A stretch of DNA of 64,000 nucleotides from Bacillus sp. UNC438CL73TsuS30 (GCF_000482325.1 NZ_AXVA01000010.1:213991-277990), one strand, 5' to 3'. Shown: positions 32,971 to 42,212, numbered from the stretch's first letter. Notes: a model not told the origin generated them from the sequence alone. Made by a program: numbers and translations.

Positions 32971-34992
32971 GTGAGATCCGTGCCACCGAATGAAATCGTT
33001 TTAATAGCCGTTACGGCTCTTGCATCGTTTGCTGCCGGAGCCATACTATCTAACAAGCTGAGTTCAAGTGAGCAAAAAAAGAAGTTTCGGAAACGAAATG
33101 AGCCAGAAATTGAAATCAAAAAAGCCAAACAAGATTTGCTCCATACGATTCAAAAGCAGCAAGGGTTAACCTTAAAATATGTAAAAATCGGCGATCGATA
33201 CATTCATACTTTGTGTGAAGGAGAACTGCTAGCCAAATTAGGACTTTCTTCTGAAGCAGTAGTAGGAAAAGATTTACGCGATTTTTTACCACAGAAATAT
33301 GCAGAAGAAAAGCTTCAGTCCTATCGAAAAGCCTGGGAAGGGGAGCAGGTAAACTACGAGCAAAGACTAAATGGAGTCGACTACCTAGTGAGTTTACGCC
33401 CGGTTTTCGAGAATGGCCAAGTGGTGGAAGTAATTGGTTCGGGTGTTGATATTACCCCGCAAAAGGAACACGAAAAAAGACTGAAAGAATCATATGCCTT
33501 AGGCAGAACGTTAATTGATAGTCTGCCACTCGGCATCCTTGTAGTGGATCAAGAGAAGAAAATCATCGCGATCAACGAGGCGTGCGGCAAAATGTTTCAA
33601 TTAGACCAACCGATTCAGTCTTACATGGGAAAAAATGTGGCAGATTACCACCATGTTTATTTTGAACATGTCGAAAAAGAGGGGAAAAGGGTAGGGGAAA
33701 TGATCCGAAATCATCAGCCCGTAGTGGATGAAGTCTCCTTTAAAGGCGGAAGAATCCTGAGGAGAAGCTACCGCCCTTTTTATATGGAGGAGGAGCTAAA
33801 TGGACATCTATGGACATTTGAAGACATTACCGAGCGAAAAAGAATGGAATTGGCCAATCGAAAGGCTAAGGAAGAAGCGGAAAAAGCGAATCAAGCCAAA
33901 TCTGAATTCCTATCCAATATGAGTCATGAACTGCGGACACCGTTAAATGGAATTCTTGGATTTTATCAGCTGCTGGAATTGGATGAAACACTGAACGATA
34001 AGCAGCAGGGATTTGTGGCGGAAATTGGTAAGGGCGGACGCCATCTGTTAGAGTTAATCAATGAAATCCTCGACCTTTCCCGAATTGAAGCGGGAAAACT
34101 AAAAATTTCGACGAAGAGGGTAAACATCAACGAAATGATGAAGGAGTGCATCGATTTCACCAGTCCATCGGCCCATCAGAAAGGAATCCACATCAGGTAT
34201 CAAGAAAATGCCGAAACAGACCAATATGTGGTGGCAGATCCCGTTCGTTTGCGGCAGATTATCTTGAATTTAGTAGATAATGCGATAAAATACAACCGAG
34301 AGAACGGAGATATTTTTATCGAATATACAAGCCAGGAGGGTTTTCTCACCGTTCATATCCGGGATACCGGTATAGGCATAGCAAAGGAAAAACAGGATGT
34401 GGTGTTTGAACCCTTCTATCGGATTGACCATTCCACTGTTGAAGGGACAGGAATCGGACTTTCGGTTGTCAAGCGTCTTCTGACCTTAATGGGCGGTCGG
34501 ATGGGGATAGAAAGCGAGATCGGCAAGGGCAGCGATTTTTGGTTTAGCCTCCCATTGGCAAGTCATCATGAGGGATCAAAAGAAGACACGATCGTACAGG
34601 CTGACAAAAACCCCCAAAAACCGGTACGGACAAAAGTATTATATATCGAGGATAATCTCGCCAATATACAATTGGTGCTTGAAATAGTTGAGACGCTTGA
34701 GGGAGTATCGCTGATCTCAGCGTTAACCGGAGCGGAAGGAATCATAGCAACCCGAGAGCAAATGCCTGATGTAATCCTATGCGATCTCCATCTCCCGGAT
34801 ATAAGTGGATTTGAAGTCATTAAGGCACTAAAGGCAAATCCGAAAACCGCCGACATCCCGATTCTGGCGGTAAGTGCGAATGCGATGGAGGAAAACATCC
34901 ATCGGGCATTGGAGGCCGGTTTTTTGGAATATATCACAAAACCGCTGGAAATTGCCTTTTTTATTCAGCAAATTTCCAAGCATTTAGTTTAA
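32971..34992 (+). CDS. Hybrid sensor histidine kinase with two PAS domains and a receiver
   Basis: 673 residues: one N-terminal membrane helix (6-28), PAS-like domains at about 60-165 and 175-290, then HisKA with H319 in SNMSHELRTPLNG. HATPase_c has the N box (NLVDNAIKY), DTGIGIAKE and GTGIGLSVV. The C-terminal receiver (554-673) has acidic pocket E560/D561, phospho-Asp D605 (CDLHLPD) and K657. The start is GTG 32971; GTG 32980 is also possible, since the ribosome binding site is weak. The LytTR regulator downstream is the likely partner, and phosphate could pass via the internal receiver. Confidence 0.9.
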   Translation: MRSVPPNEIVLIAVTALASFAAGAILSNKLSSSEQKKKFRKRNEPEIEIKKAKQDLLHTIQKQQGLTLKYVKIGDRYIHTLCEGELLAKLGLSSEAVVGKDLRDFLPQKYAEEKLQSYRKAWEGEQVNYEQRLNGVDYLVSLRPVFENGQVVEVIGSGVDITPQKEHEKRLKESYALGRTLIDSLPLGILVVDQEKKIIAINEACGKMFQLDQPIQSYMGKNVADYHHVYFEHVEKEGKRVGEMIRNHQPVVDEVSFKGGRILRRSYRPFYMEEELNGHLWTFEDITERKRMELANRKAKEEAEKANQAKSEFLSNMSHELRTPLNGILGFYQLLELDETLNDKQQGFVAEIGKGGRHLLELINEILDLSRIEAGKLKISTKRVNINEMMKECIDFTSPSAHQKGIHIRYQENAETDQYVVADPVRLRQIILNLVDNAIKYNRENGDIFIEYTSQEGFLTVHIRDTGIGIAKEKQDVVFEPFYRIDHSTVEGTGIGLSVVKRLLTLMGGRMGIESEIGKGSDFWFSLPLASHHEGSKEDTIVQADKNPQKPVRTKVLYIEDNLANIQLVLEIVETLEGVSLISALTGAEGIIATREQMPDVILCDLHLPDISGFEVIKALKANPKTADIPILAVSANAMEENIHRALEAGFLEYITKPLEIAFFIQQISKHLV

Positions 34993-35056
34993 TGCATAGT
35001 TTTCAACAGAGAAGCCAAAATATGGATGGATAGGCTTAGTTTAATGGGGGATCAAA

Positions 35057-35788
35057 ATGGATGAGATTAAGGTGGTCATTGCCGATGATGATCCTTCTTC
35101 GAGAATGCTTTTAGCACAATTTACACAGCTTTTGCCCGACTATATCGTTGCCGGGGAAGCAGCCAGCGGCAATGAGTTGCTTGAATTAGTCATGAAAGAA
35201 AAACCGGAAATTGTCTTATTGGATATCCAGATGCCGGACCTAAATGGTGTGGAGGCAGCAAGGACCTGTAAAATGATTGCTCCTTCAGTTCATATCATTT
35301 TTACAACGGGTCATGAAGAGTATGCAGTGGAAGCGTTTAACCTTTCAGCCGTGGATTATCTAGTCAAACCGATTGAGCGGACCCGCTTTTTTATGGCGCT
35401 GGAAAAGGCAAGAAAGTCGATAGAAGTAGTGAAAGCCATCGAAGCAAGAATGGCAAAGAAGGAATGGAAGAGGCTTACGATTAAATCGAATCAGACCTTT
35501 GTCTATCTCCCTGTGGAAGAGATTCTTTTTATCGAAAAAGAGGGGAGGAAATCGGTTATTCATACGGTAGATGAGCGGTTTGTAACGCATGAACCGCTTT
35601 TAGAACTTGCGGATCGGCTTCCTGATTATTTTCATAAAACCCACCGTTCCTATCTGGTAAACTTGAAGAAAATAGTTAAAATCGAGGCATTAGGCGAGAC
35701 CTATTCGGCGCACTTCGCCAACTGTGAAAAAACAGCCTATATTTCAAAATTGAAAATCAACGAAATTCATCGATTGATGGGGACGTGA
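35057..35788 (+). CDS. LytTR-family response regulator
   Basis: 243 residues. The receiver domain (1-120) has D10/D11 and phospho-Asp D56 (LLDIQMPDLNG) and the conserved Lys in DYLVKPIE. The LytTR DNA-binding domain (about 140-243) has FLPVEEILFIEKEGRKS-like and FHKTHRSYLVNLKKI segments. GGGGGATC lies upstream of the ATG. It pairs with the hybrid kinase 64 bp upstream. LytTR regulators bind paired 9-bp direct repeats; the target genes are not evident. A decayed copy of its 3' end and terminator lies at 36296-36452. Confidence 0.9.
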   Translation: MDEIKVVIADDDPSSRMLLAQFTQLLPDYIVAGEAASGNELLELVMKEKPEIVLLDIQMPDLNGVEAARTCKMIAPSVHIIFTTGHEEYAVEAFNLSAVDYLVKPIERTRFFMALEKARKSIEVVKAIEARMAKKEWKRLTIKSNQTFVYLPVEEILFIEKEGRKSVIHTVDERFVTHEPLLELADRLPDYFHKTHRSYLVNLKKIVKIEALGETYSAHFANCEKTAYISKLKINEIHRLMGT

Positions 35789-35790
35789 GG

Positions 35791-35824
35791 AGGTCTTTTA
35801 ACGTGAGTAAAAGGCCTTTTTAAT
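35791..35824 (+). terminator. Terminator of the LytTR regulator gene
   Basis: AGGTCTTTTA (35791-35800) pairs with TAAAAGGCCT (35809-35818) with one G-U, followed by TTTT. A similar structure (AGGTCTTTTTCACTTTGTAA then AAGGCCT) recurs at 36420-36448. Confidence 0.75.
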
Positions 35825-35837
35825 TTGGAAAATTCAT

Positions 35838-35965
35838 GGTCTGTTGAACTAGGTTGTTGCTTTCCGCTCCAAGTACAAGAGGTTCGTGAGCGGTCCGGGA
35901 AGCCTACTCGTCGCATCGCTCCAATCAGCATTGTTTCTAAGTCGACATTGACCTTTAACACCTGA
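35838..35965 (-). repeat. Shortened inverted copy of the MITE-like repeat
   Basis: On the minus strand it reads GTGTTAAAGGTCAATG, CTGATTGGAGCG, CTTGGAGCGGAAAGCAACA and AGTTCAACAGACC, matching both ends of the element at 32284 but lacking most of the GC-rich middle. It is an internal deletion derivative. Frames in it are not genes. Confidence 0.6.
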
Positions 35966-36184
35966 ATCGATTTGTCCATTCCATTTTATTCGCCCATGAA
36001 CCTAATCTAGCAATCCTATTAAATTTCACCAACATCATATAGCCCTGGATGTCAAAGACTCCTCATTTCATACCTCCTTTACCGCATTTCAATCCGGTAT
36101 TCCCACATATGAGGACCTTTCTATTTAAAATTGTAAATTTAGTGTTAAGATTATCTATGGTTTATTCCAATGCTTCATAAGTAG

Positions 36185-36298
36185 TGGTACTCTTAATCTA
36201 GTTGACATACAGTGGATAAGCATTTTGAACCATGAGCCTCTTCTGTAGCTTGCGGAGCTCTCCTGCTATTTTCATAAACTCGCTGCTCCAATCAAGTC
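36185..36298 (-). repeat. Degenerate third copy of the MITE-like repeat
   Basis: The minus strand has TTGACTTGATTGGAGCAGCG, GCAGGAGAGCTCCGC, AAGAGGCTCATGG and a terminal ATGTCAACTAG. These are recognisable but diverged. It directly abuts the decayed copy of the LytTR gene end. Confidence 0.4.
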
Positions 36299-36452
36299 AA
36301 CTTGAAGAAATAGAAGTCTTAGGTGAGACCTATTCGGCACATTTCGACAACTCCAAAAAATCAACTTATATTTCTAAGTTCAAAATCAACTAGGTTCATC
36401 GATTGATGGGAACATGTTGAAGGTCTTTTTCACTTTGTAAAAGGCCTATTTG
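36296..36452 (+). pseudogene. Decayed duplicate of the LytTR regulator 3' end plus its terminator
   Basis: AACTTGAAGAAATAGAAG, GGTGAGACCTATTCGGCAC, ATTTCTAA and GTTCATCGATTGATGGG align with 35658-35790 of the intact gene, with stop codons, small deletions and many substitutions. The terminator is duplicated as well. No open frame remains. It is flanked on the left by a repeat of the MITE-like family, suggesting a duplication of the segment followed by loss of the rest. The remaining 35.79-36.65 kb gap has no other gene. Confidence 0.75.
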
Positions 36453-36603
36453 TTGTGAACAACGATACCATTTTATGGAAAAAACACCCTCTGAGGATGA
36501 AAATATGCCAATTTCCTCATACCCCTTCTAATTTCTTACAAAAAGGTGTTTAATAGAATACGTGATAAATATTCGACAACTTACGTAAAACAATGACAGA
36601 TTG

Positions 36604-36612
36604 TGATATAAT
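36604..36612 (+). promoter_or_regulatory. Extended -10 promoter of the exopolysaccharide operon
   Basis: TGATATAAT is a perfect extended -10 (TGnTATAAT) 37 bp before the first gene. No good -35 at 17 bp spacing is seen (TTACGT at 36581 is a poor candidate). This suggests activator or regulator dependence. Confidence 0.55.
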
Positions 36613-36648
36613 ACACAGTGTTTTGAGTCAATTACTTAGGAGGACAAA

Positions 36649-37395
36649 ATGGAAGAGACGATAAGCTTAAAAGAATTGTTGGAGACCTTGAAAAAACGAA
36701 TCATCTTGATCGTTTCCATAACCCTGATTGCGGCCATCGCAAGCGGCGTCGTGAGTTACATTTACTTAACCCCAATCTATCAAGCTTCTACACAAATTCT
36801 TGTAAACCAAACCAAAGATAAGAATACACTTTACAACAGTAACGAAGTACAAACAAACCTTCAACTTATCAATACCTACAATGTCATCATCAAAAGTCCG
36901 GCTATTTTAGATAAAGTAGCAGAAGAATTAAATAACGGCATTACCGCCAAACAAATAGCAGATGAGATCACAGTAGGGAATGAAAAAGATTCCCAAGTCG
37001 TAAACATTACCGTTCAAGACCCAAAAGTACAACAGGCGGCGGATATTGCCAATACAACAGCAAAGGTTTTCCAAGAGGAAATCACCAAACTCATGAAGGT
37101 GGATAACGTCAGCGTTTTGTCTAAAGCAACGATTGATGACAATCCATCACCTGTAAAACCTAGACCATTATTGAATATTGCGATTGCGATCGTAGTTGGT
37201 TTAATGGCTGGAGTAGGAATCTCGTTTTTACTTGAATATTTCAATAACACAATCAAAAACGAACAAGATGTTGAAAAACTATTAGAACTTCCGATTTTGG
37301 GGGGTATCGCAACGATTGATGACCAAAAACTTGAAGATGCTCAGGCACGTCGTGCAAAAAGAAATGCAGTAAGGGGTGAGACGATTGGCTCTTAA
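36649..37395 (+). CDS. Polysaccharide co-polymerase / tyrosine-kinase activator (CapA/EpsA/YwqC type)
   Basis: A 248-residue Wzz-type protein with two membrane helices (about 19-41 and 173-195) enclosing an extracellular domain. The Pro-rich NPSPVKPRPLLNIAIA sits before helix 2, and the short cytoplasmic tail would activate the kinase next door. AGGAGG is upstream of the ATG. It controls chain length and assembly with the kinase. It is the first gene of the exopolysaccharide operon and overlaps the kinase gene slightly. Confidence 0.88.
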   Translation: MEETISLKELLETLKKRIILIVSITLIAAIASGVVSYIYLTPIYQASTQILVNQTKDKNTLYNSNEVQTNLQLINTYNVIIKSPAILDKVAEELNNGITAKQIADEITVGNEKDSQVVNITVQDPKVQQAADIANTTAKVFQEEITKLMKVDNVSVLSKATIDDNPSPVKPRPLLNIAIAIVVGLMAGVGISFLLEYFNNTIKNEQDVEKLLELPILGGIATIDDQKLEDAQARRAKRNAVRGETIGS

Positions 37396-38086
37396 GAAAA
37401 AGAAAACAACTAGTAAAGACTCAAGCAGAAAGCTGATCACGATGATTGACCCGAAATCGCCAATCTCTGAACAATATCGGACCATTCGTACCAATATTCA
37501 ATATTCAGCAGTCGATGGCGAAATGAAAACCATCATGGTGACTTCATCTGGTCCAGCAGAAGGTAAATCAACCACCGCTGCAAACCTTGCAGTTGCGTTC
37601 TCGCAACTTGGTAAAAAAGTACTGCTTGTTGATGCCGACCTTCGGAAACCGACGGTTCACCATACATTTAGACAAAACAACATCCATGGATTTACAACGG
37701 TATTAACGAAGCAATCAACACTTGAAAAAACCGTCCTTGACACGCAGGAAGAAGATTTATTCATTTTAACAAGCGGACCGATACCGCCGAACCCTGCAGA
37801 GCTATTAAGCTCGAAGTCAATGGAACAATTTATCATCGATGCCAAAGAAATGTTTGATTATATCATTTTTGATACACCACCATTATTAGCGGTTGCCGAT
37901 GCACATATTTTAGCGAATCAATGCGATGGTTCCATTCTTGTAGTATACAGTGAAAAAACTGAAATCGATCAGGCGAAAAAGAGTAAAGAGTTGCTAGGAA
38001 GTGCCCAGAGTAAGCTATTGGGCGTTGTGTTAAACCACAAAGAGGTACAAAAGGGCGAATATTACTATTATTATGGTGCGAAATAA
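37385..38086 (+). CDS. BY-type protein tyrosine kinase (CapB/EpsB/YwqD type)
   Basis: About 233 residues. Walker A is SSGPAEGKSTTAANLA, Walker A' is VLLVDADLRKP and Walker B is YIIFDTPP. The C-terminal tyrosine cluster is YYYYYGAK, the autophosphorylation site of BY-kinases. TTG 37385 with AAGGGGTGAG just upstream gives MALKKKKTT; GTG 37376 is an alternative. It overlaps the end of the capA-type gene. It phosphorylates itself and sugar-pathway enzymes such as UDP-glucose dehydrogenases, and cycles with the phosphatase downstream. Confidence 0.9.
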   Translation: MALKKKKTTSKDSSRKLITMIDPKSPISEQYRTIRTNIQYSAVDGEMKTIMVTSSGPAEGKSTTAANLAVAFSQLGKKVLLVDADLRKPTVHHTFRQNNIHGFTTVLTKQSTLEKTVLDTQEEDLFILTSGPIPPNPAELLSSKSMEQFIIDAKEMFDYIIFDTPPLLAVADAHILANQCDGSILVVYSEKTEIDQAKKSKELLGSAQSKLLGVVLNHKEVQKGEYYYYYGAK

Positions 38087-38185
38087 CAAAATTCGACAAA
38101 ATCCTACCCTTTACCTTAATTTGTGACAGTGTTACTATTAGAAATGTCATAAAATATACACAATTGATGGAAAAGGGTGGGGCTT

Positions 38186-38950
38186 ATGGTTGATTTGCAT
38201 TGTCATATATTACCTGGTATAGACGATGGGGCAAAGGATCTATCAGAGAGTATAAAGATGGCCAAGAAGGCTGTCCAGCAAGGAATCCACATCATTGTGG
38301 CTACTCCACACCATTTAACTAGTCGATATGAAAACCCGAAAAAACAAATCCTTCAAAATGTAGAGCAATTAAATCAAGCTTTGAAACTAGAGAATATTAA
38401 TCTAACTGTATTACCTGGCCAGGAAACCCGGATCTATGGTGAAATGCTAGAAGGCTATGAGCATGGAGAAATTCTCCCAATCAACAACACCCAATATGTT
38501 TTAGTAGAGTTCTCTTCAGGCCATGTGCCGCGCTATACGGAGAGACTGTTCTATGATTTGCAGTTGAAAGGACTTGTTCCAGTGATTGTCCATCCTGAAC
38601 GAAACCAGGAAATCATCGAGCAACCAGAAATCCTCTATCAACTTGTGAAAAAGGGAGCATTATCGCAAGTCACTGCTTCCAGTATTTCAGGGGATTTTGG
38701 GAAAAAGATTAAGAACTTTTCCCTGCAATTAATCGAAGCAAACTTAACCCATTTTATTGCATCGGATGCGCATAACATGGTCAATCGCACCTTTAAAGTG
38801 AGAGAGGCGTTTGATCTCGTACAAGCTAAATACGGAAATGATATGGTTTACTTGTTCGAAGATAATGCGGAAATCGCCATTGAAGGTCAGCACGTATATA
38901 AGGAAGTTCCAGGAAGAATTAAAAGGAAAAAACTATTTAAAATCTTTTAA
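38186..38950 (+). CDS. PHP-type protein tyrosine phosphatase (CapC/YwqE/CpsB type)
   Basis: About 254 residues. The PHP metal site begins at the N-terminus with DLHCHILPGIDDGAKD, followed by the His of VATPHH, the Glu of PGQE, the HPERN motif and the final ASDAHN. These manganese-dependent phosphatases dephosphorylate the BY-kinase. ATG 38186 (AAAGGGTGGGG upstream) is preferred to GTG 38177. It completes the kinase-phosphatase module. Transcription then runs into the EAR-like leader and terminator. Confidence 0.9.
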   Translation: MVDLHCHILPGIDDGAKDLSESIKMAKKAVQQGIHIIVATPHHLTSRYENPKKQILQNVEQLNQALKLENINLTVLPGQETRIYGEMLEGYEHGEILPINNTQYVLVEFSSGHVPRYTERLFYDLQLKGLVPVIVHPERNQEIIEQPEILYQLVKKGALSQVTASSISGDFGKKIKNFSLQLIEANLTHFIASDAHNMVNRTFKVREAFDLVQAKYGNDMVYLFEDNAEIAIEGQHVYKEVPGRIKRKKLFKIF

Positions 38951-38984
38951 CCTAGTATGCCGATGAGAGTTTACATCTAGTAAA

Positions 38985-39140
38985 ATACTTTTTCAGGTTT
39001 CATCACCTGTTCGGCGAAGCTTCTCTGTCCGATATCCATGGGGGCACTCGGTTACACTGTGGGAGGAAGAAGCTTTTCTCCTTAGACGCAGGTCGTCAAA
39101 AGTGTGATGTGAGGCCGGGTTCGATGCCGGATTTTAAATA
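38985..39140 (+). ncRNA. EAR-like (eps-associated RNA) antitermination element
   Basis: The 330-bp gap between the phosphatase gene and epsC holds no gene but a structured, relatively GC-rich segment. CAGGTTTCATCACCTG can form a small stem, GTTACACTGTGGGAGGAAGA lies in the middle, and CCGGGTTCGATGCCGG forms a hairpin. In B. subtilis the EAR element sits in the eps operon between epsB and epsC and lets polymerase read through distal terminators. The position and the terminator directly following (39151-39212) fit that role. The assignment is by position and pattern, not by alignment. Confidence 0.65.
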
Positions 39141-39150
39141 GAAAAATAAT

Positions 39151-39212
39151 AAATATCTAATGAAAGATTAAGTGTACAAACACTTGCATTTCCATTAGGT
39201 ATTTATTTTTTT
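39151..39212 (+). terminator. Terminator between the EAR-like element and epsC
   Basis: AAATATCTAATGAAA (39151-39165) pairs with TTTCCATTAGGTATTT (39189-39204), with an inner AAGTGT/ACACTT stem, then a T-tract. Full termination here would silence the downstream operon, so a read-through mechanism is expected. Confidence 0.7.
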
Positions 39213-39282
39213 ACCCATGACGCTTTAATGGGGGAAGAGAGATTTAGATAAACAAACAAAGAAAGATAAAGGGGGAATACCA

Positions 39283-41106
39283 TTGTCCTATCGACAGAGA
39301 TTGACCACACTTGCTTTATTGGATTCAGTGATTGTGTTAACGGCCATCTACATAAGTTATTTTACATTGGTTCCGGAAATTCCGATTTTAAAAATTAATA
39401 TGCTGCCGATCACCGCGATAACGTTGTTATGCTGCCATCATGTATTTGCTTCGATTTATAAGCTTTACAATAAGGCATGGCAGTATGCAAGTGTAGGTGA
39501 ATTGGTAGCGATTGTGAAAGCCGTAACGTTTTCCATCGTGGTAACAGCCATCATGCAAGAAATTATTTTCCATAATATTTATGTTCGAGCGTTGATGATT
39601 ACTTGGATGCTTCATGTCTTGTTTATTGGTGGATCAAGGTTTTCGTGGAGAATGTTCCGCGACAACATCATGAATAAGCAACAAGATATTAAAAAAACAC
39701 TTATCATTGGTGCAGGTTCAGCTGGAACAATGGTAGCCCGGCAATTAATCCACAACCAGGAAGCTGATTTAAAGCCGGTGGCATTTATTGATGATGACCT
39801 AGTGAAATATAAGTTGGATATTCTTGGAATACCAGTTGTTGGCAATTCTGATTGTATTGTACAAACAGTTGAAAAATATCAAATTGATAACATCGTGATT
39901 GCGATTCCCTCTTTAACACAAAAAGAGTTAACCCGGATTTTCGATGAATGTGCAAAAACGAAAGCAAAAACACAAATTATTCCAAAGCTTGAGGATTTGA
40001 TGACAGGGAAGATTTCAGTCAATCAGTTCCGCGATGTTCAAGTAGAGGACTTACTTGGCAGAGAACCTGTTGTATTAGATATTCAAGGGATTTCAGCAAA
40101 GGTTGCGGGAAAAACCGTGCTTGTTACAGGTGCGGGCGGTTCCATTGGTTCCGAGATTTGCCGGCAAATCTGTAAGTTCAACCCTAACAAGATTGTATTA
40201 GTAGGGCACGGTGAAAATAGTATCTATCAAATTGATATGGAGCTTCGGAATAAATATCAGAAACAAATTGAAATTGTACCTGTCATTGGTGATATTCAAG
40301 ACCGGACAAGAATCTTTGAAATTATTGAAGAACATAAACCATTTGTCGTTTACCATGCTGCTGCACATAAGCATGTACCGTTAATGGAATACAACCCAAA
40401 AGAAGCGGTTAAGAACAATATATTTGGGACGAAGAATGTTGCGGAAGCCTCTGAAACATTTGGTGTTAATACATTTGTTATGATCTCTTCGGATAAAGCG
40501 GTAAATCCACCGAATGTTATGGGAGCAACAAAACGCTTTGCAGAGATGATTATTCAGAGTCTTGCACAAAATAGTAATACAAAGTTTGTTGCGGTCCGGT
40601 TCGGAAACGTTCTTGGTAGTCGAGGTAGCGTAATTCCATTATTTAAAAGGCAAATCCAAGCTGGTGGTCCGGTAACAGTTACTCACCCAGACATGACACG
40701 TTACTTTATGACGATTCCGGAAGCATCGCGACTTGTGATTCAGGCTGGATCATTAGCCAGAGGAGGAGAAGTCTTTGTACTTGATATGGGTGAGCCTGTT
40801 AAGATTGTCGATTTAGCGAAAAACTTAATTAAGCTCTCTGGTTATCAGGAAGAGCAAATAGGGATTCATTTTACTGGACTTCGTCCTGGAGAGAAGATGT
40901 ACGAAGAACTTCTCAATGAAAATGAAGTACATCCGGAAAGTATCTTTCCAAAAATTCATATTGGTAAGGCCAATGTCATGAATGCCGGAGCTCTTAGCTT
41001 ATTAATCAATAATCTATTAAATATGAATGATAAGGATATGCATGATACCCTTATTGCTGTAGCTAATAATAAGTTTAAGACATATACCAATTTTGACAGC
41101 AATTAA
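39283..41106 (+). CDS. epsC: Membrane-bound NDP-sugar 4,6-dehydratase (EpsC/CapD/PglF type)
   Basis: 607 residues. About four membrane helices occupy the first 110 residues. A Rossmann-like CoA-binding domain (LIIGAGSAGTMVARQL) and a C-terminal SDR dehydratase domain follow. The NAD loop is VTGAGGSIGSEICRQI, and the catalytic segment is SSDKAVNPPNVMGATKR, characteristic of the PglF group. It converts UDP-GlcNAc to a 4-keto-6-deoxy sugar, the first step to di-N-acetylbacillosamine or FucNAc-type residues. The start is TTG with AAAGGGGG upstream. It is a marker gene of Eps-type operons. Confidence 0.9.
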   Translation: MSYRQRLTTLALLDSVIVLTAIYISYFTLVPEIPILKINMLPITAITLLCCHHVFASIYKLYNKAWQYASVGELVAIVKAVTFSIVVTAIMQEIIFHNIYVRALMITWMLHVLFIGGSRFSWRMFRDNIMNKQQDIKKTLIIGAGSAGTMVARQLIHNQEADLKPVAFIDDDLVKYKLDILGIPVVGNSDCIVQTVEKYQIDNIVIAIPSLTQKELTRIFDECAKTKAKTQIIPKLEDLMTGKISVNQFRDVQVEDLLGREPVVLDIQGISAKVAGKTVLVTGAGGSIGSEICRQICKFNPNKIVLVGHGENSIYQIDMELRNKYQKQIEIVPVIGDIQDRTRIFEIIEEHKPFVVYHAAAHKHVPLMEYNPKEAVKNNIFGTKNVAEASETFGVNTFVMISSDKAVNPPNVMGATKRFAEMIIQSLAQNSNTKFVAVRFGNVLGSRGSVIPLFKRQIQAGGPVTVTHPDMTRYFMTIPEASRLVIQAGSLARGGEVFVLDMGEPVKIVDLAKNLIKLSGYQEEQIGIHFTGLRPGEKMYEELLNENEVHPESIFPKIHIGKANVMNAGALSLLINNLLNMNDKDMHDTLIAVANNKFKTYTNFDSN

Positions 41107-41176
41107 TTAATATATTGTGAAAAAAGTTTGTAAAAAGCATTAACTTTTTGTAAGAAACACAAAGGTGGAATGAACA

Positions 41177-42058
41177 ATGAAAAAAGTACGGAAAGCTATT
41201 ATACCAGCTGCAGGGCTTGGAACTAGATTCCTTCCAGCTACTAAGGCGATGCCTAAAGAAATGTTACCAATTGTAGATAAACCAACAATCCAATACATTG
41301 TTGAGGAAGCAATAGCATCAGGGATTGAAGACATTATTATTGTTACCGGTAAAGGGAAACGTGCAATTGAAGACCATTTTGATTTTGCGCCAGAACTAGA
41401 GCAAAATCTATTGGAAAAAGGAAAAATGGATTTACTTGATAAGGTTCAATATTCTACTAACCTCGCAGATATCCATTATATTCGGCAAAAAGAACCTAAA
41501 GGGCTTGGACATGCAGTTTGGTGTGCACGTAAATTTATTGGGGATGAACCATTTGCTGTACTTCTTGGTGATGACATCGTTCAAAGCCAAACTCCATGCT
41601 TAAAACAACTAATCAATATATATGAAGAAACTCGATCATCTGTAATTGGAGTTCAAACGGTACCAAATGAAGAAACGCACCGCTACGGAGTTATTGATCC
41701 ATCAACTCAAGATGGTCGGCTTTATCAAGTCAATAACTTCGTCGAAAAACCAAAACTGGGTACTGCTCCTTCAAATTTAGCAATTATGGGACGCTATATT
41801 TTAACTCCTGAAATTTTTATGTTCTTGGAACAACAGGAAACGGGTACTGGTGGGGAGATTCAGTTGACGGATGCAATTCAGAAGTTGAATCAGATCCAGC
41901 GTGTTTTTGCTTATGATTTTGAAGGAAAAAGATATGATGTTGGGGAAAAGTTTGGGTTTGTAAAGACGACAATTGAGTTTGCTCTTCAGGATGAAGGATT
42001 GAGGCACGAGTTAATTGTTTATTTAGATCAAGTGATGAATGAAATAAAAGTAAAATAA
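41177..42058 (+). CDS. gtaB: UTP-glucose-1-phosphate uridylyltransferase
   Basis: A 293-residue nucleotidyltransferase that makes UDP-glucose. It begins [21 protein letters not shown], the nucleotide-binding signature. [19 protein letters not shown] and the GDDIV metal motif follow, then [10 protein letters not shown] near the C-terminus. AAAGGTGG is upstream of the ATG. As part of the operon it supplies UDP-glucose for the polymer; a second housekeeping copy elsewhere is likely. Confidence 0.93.
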   Translation: MKKVRKAIIPAAGLGTRFLPATKAMPKEMLPIVDKPTIQYIVEEAIASGIEDIIIVTGKGKRAIEDHFDFAPELEQNLLEKGKMDLLDKVQYSTNLADIHYIRQKEPKGLGHAVWCARKFIGDEPFAVLLGDDIVQSQTPCLKQLINIYEETRSSVIGVQTVPNEETHRYGVIDPSTQDGRLYQVNNFVEKPKLGTAPSNLAIMGRYILTPEIFMFLEQQETGTGGEIQLTDAIQKLNQIQRVFAYDFEGKRYDVGEKFGFVKTTIEFALQDEGLRHELIVYLDQVMNEIKVK

Positions 42059-42113
42059 AAGATAAATCAACTAGGCCTTTGTTAATTTTATTTATTTTGA
42101 CTACATAGGCCTT

Positions 42114-42175
42114 TGATTCTTCAATTTGGTATGTTAGTAGTTAGTTGGATACCAAAATTAAGAATCCAATTAAGT
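42114..42175 (+). other. Stem-loop in the gap before the priming transferase
   Basis: GATTCTT-CAA-TTTGGTAT pairs with ATACCAAAA-TT-AAGAATC around a loop of about 15 nt, with no T-tract. It sits 40 bp before the next gene. It may be a stability or processing element between gtaB and the AT-rich distal operon. Confidence 0.4.
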
Positions 42176-42212
42176 ACTAATAAACTAAAATACAGGGGAG
42201 TTTGATCTTATT

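Noticed and set aside
35767..35979. 70-codon minus-strand frame near the LytTR gene
   Set aside because: It is formed by the shortened MITE-like copy and the regulator's terminator; no ribosome binding site.
36301..36440. Possible second functional LytTR gene
   Set aside because: The resemblance to the 3' end of the intact gene is clear but stops and deletions break every frame.
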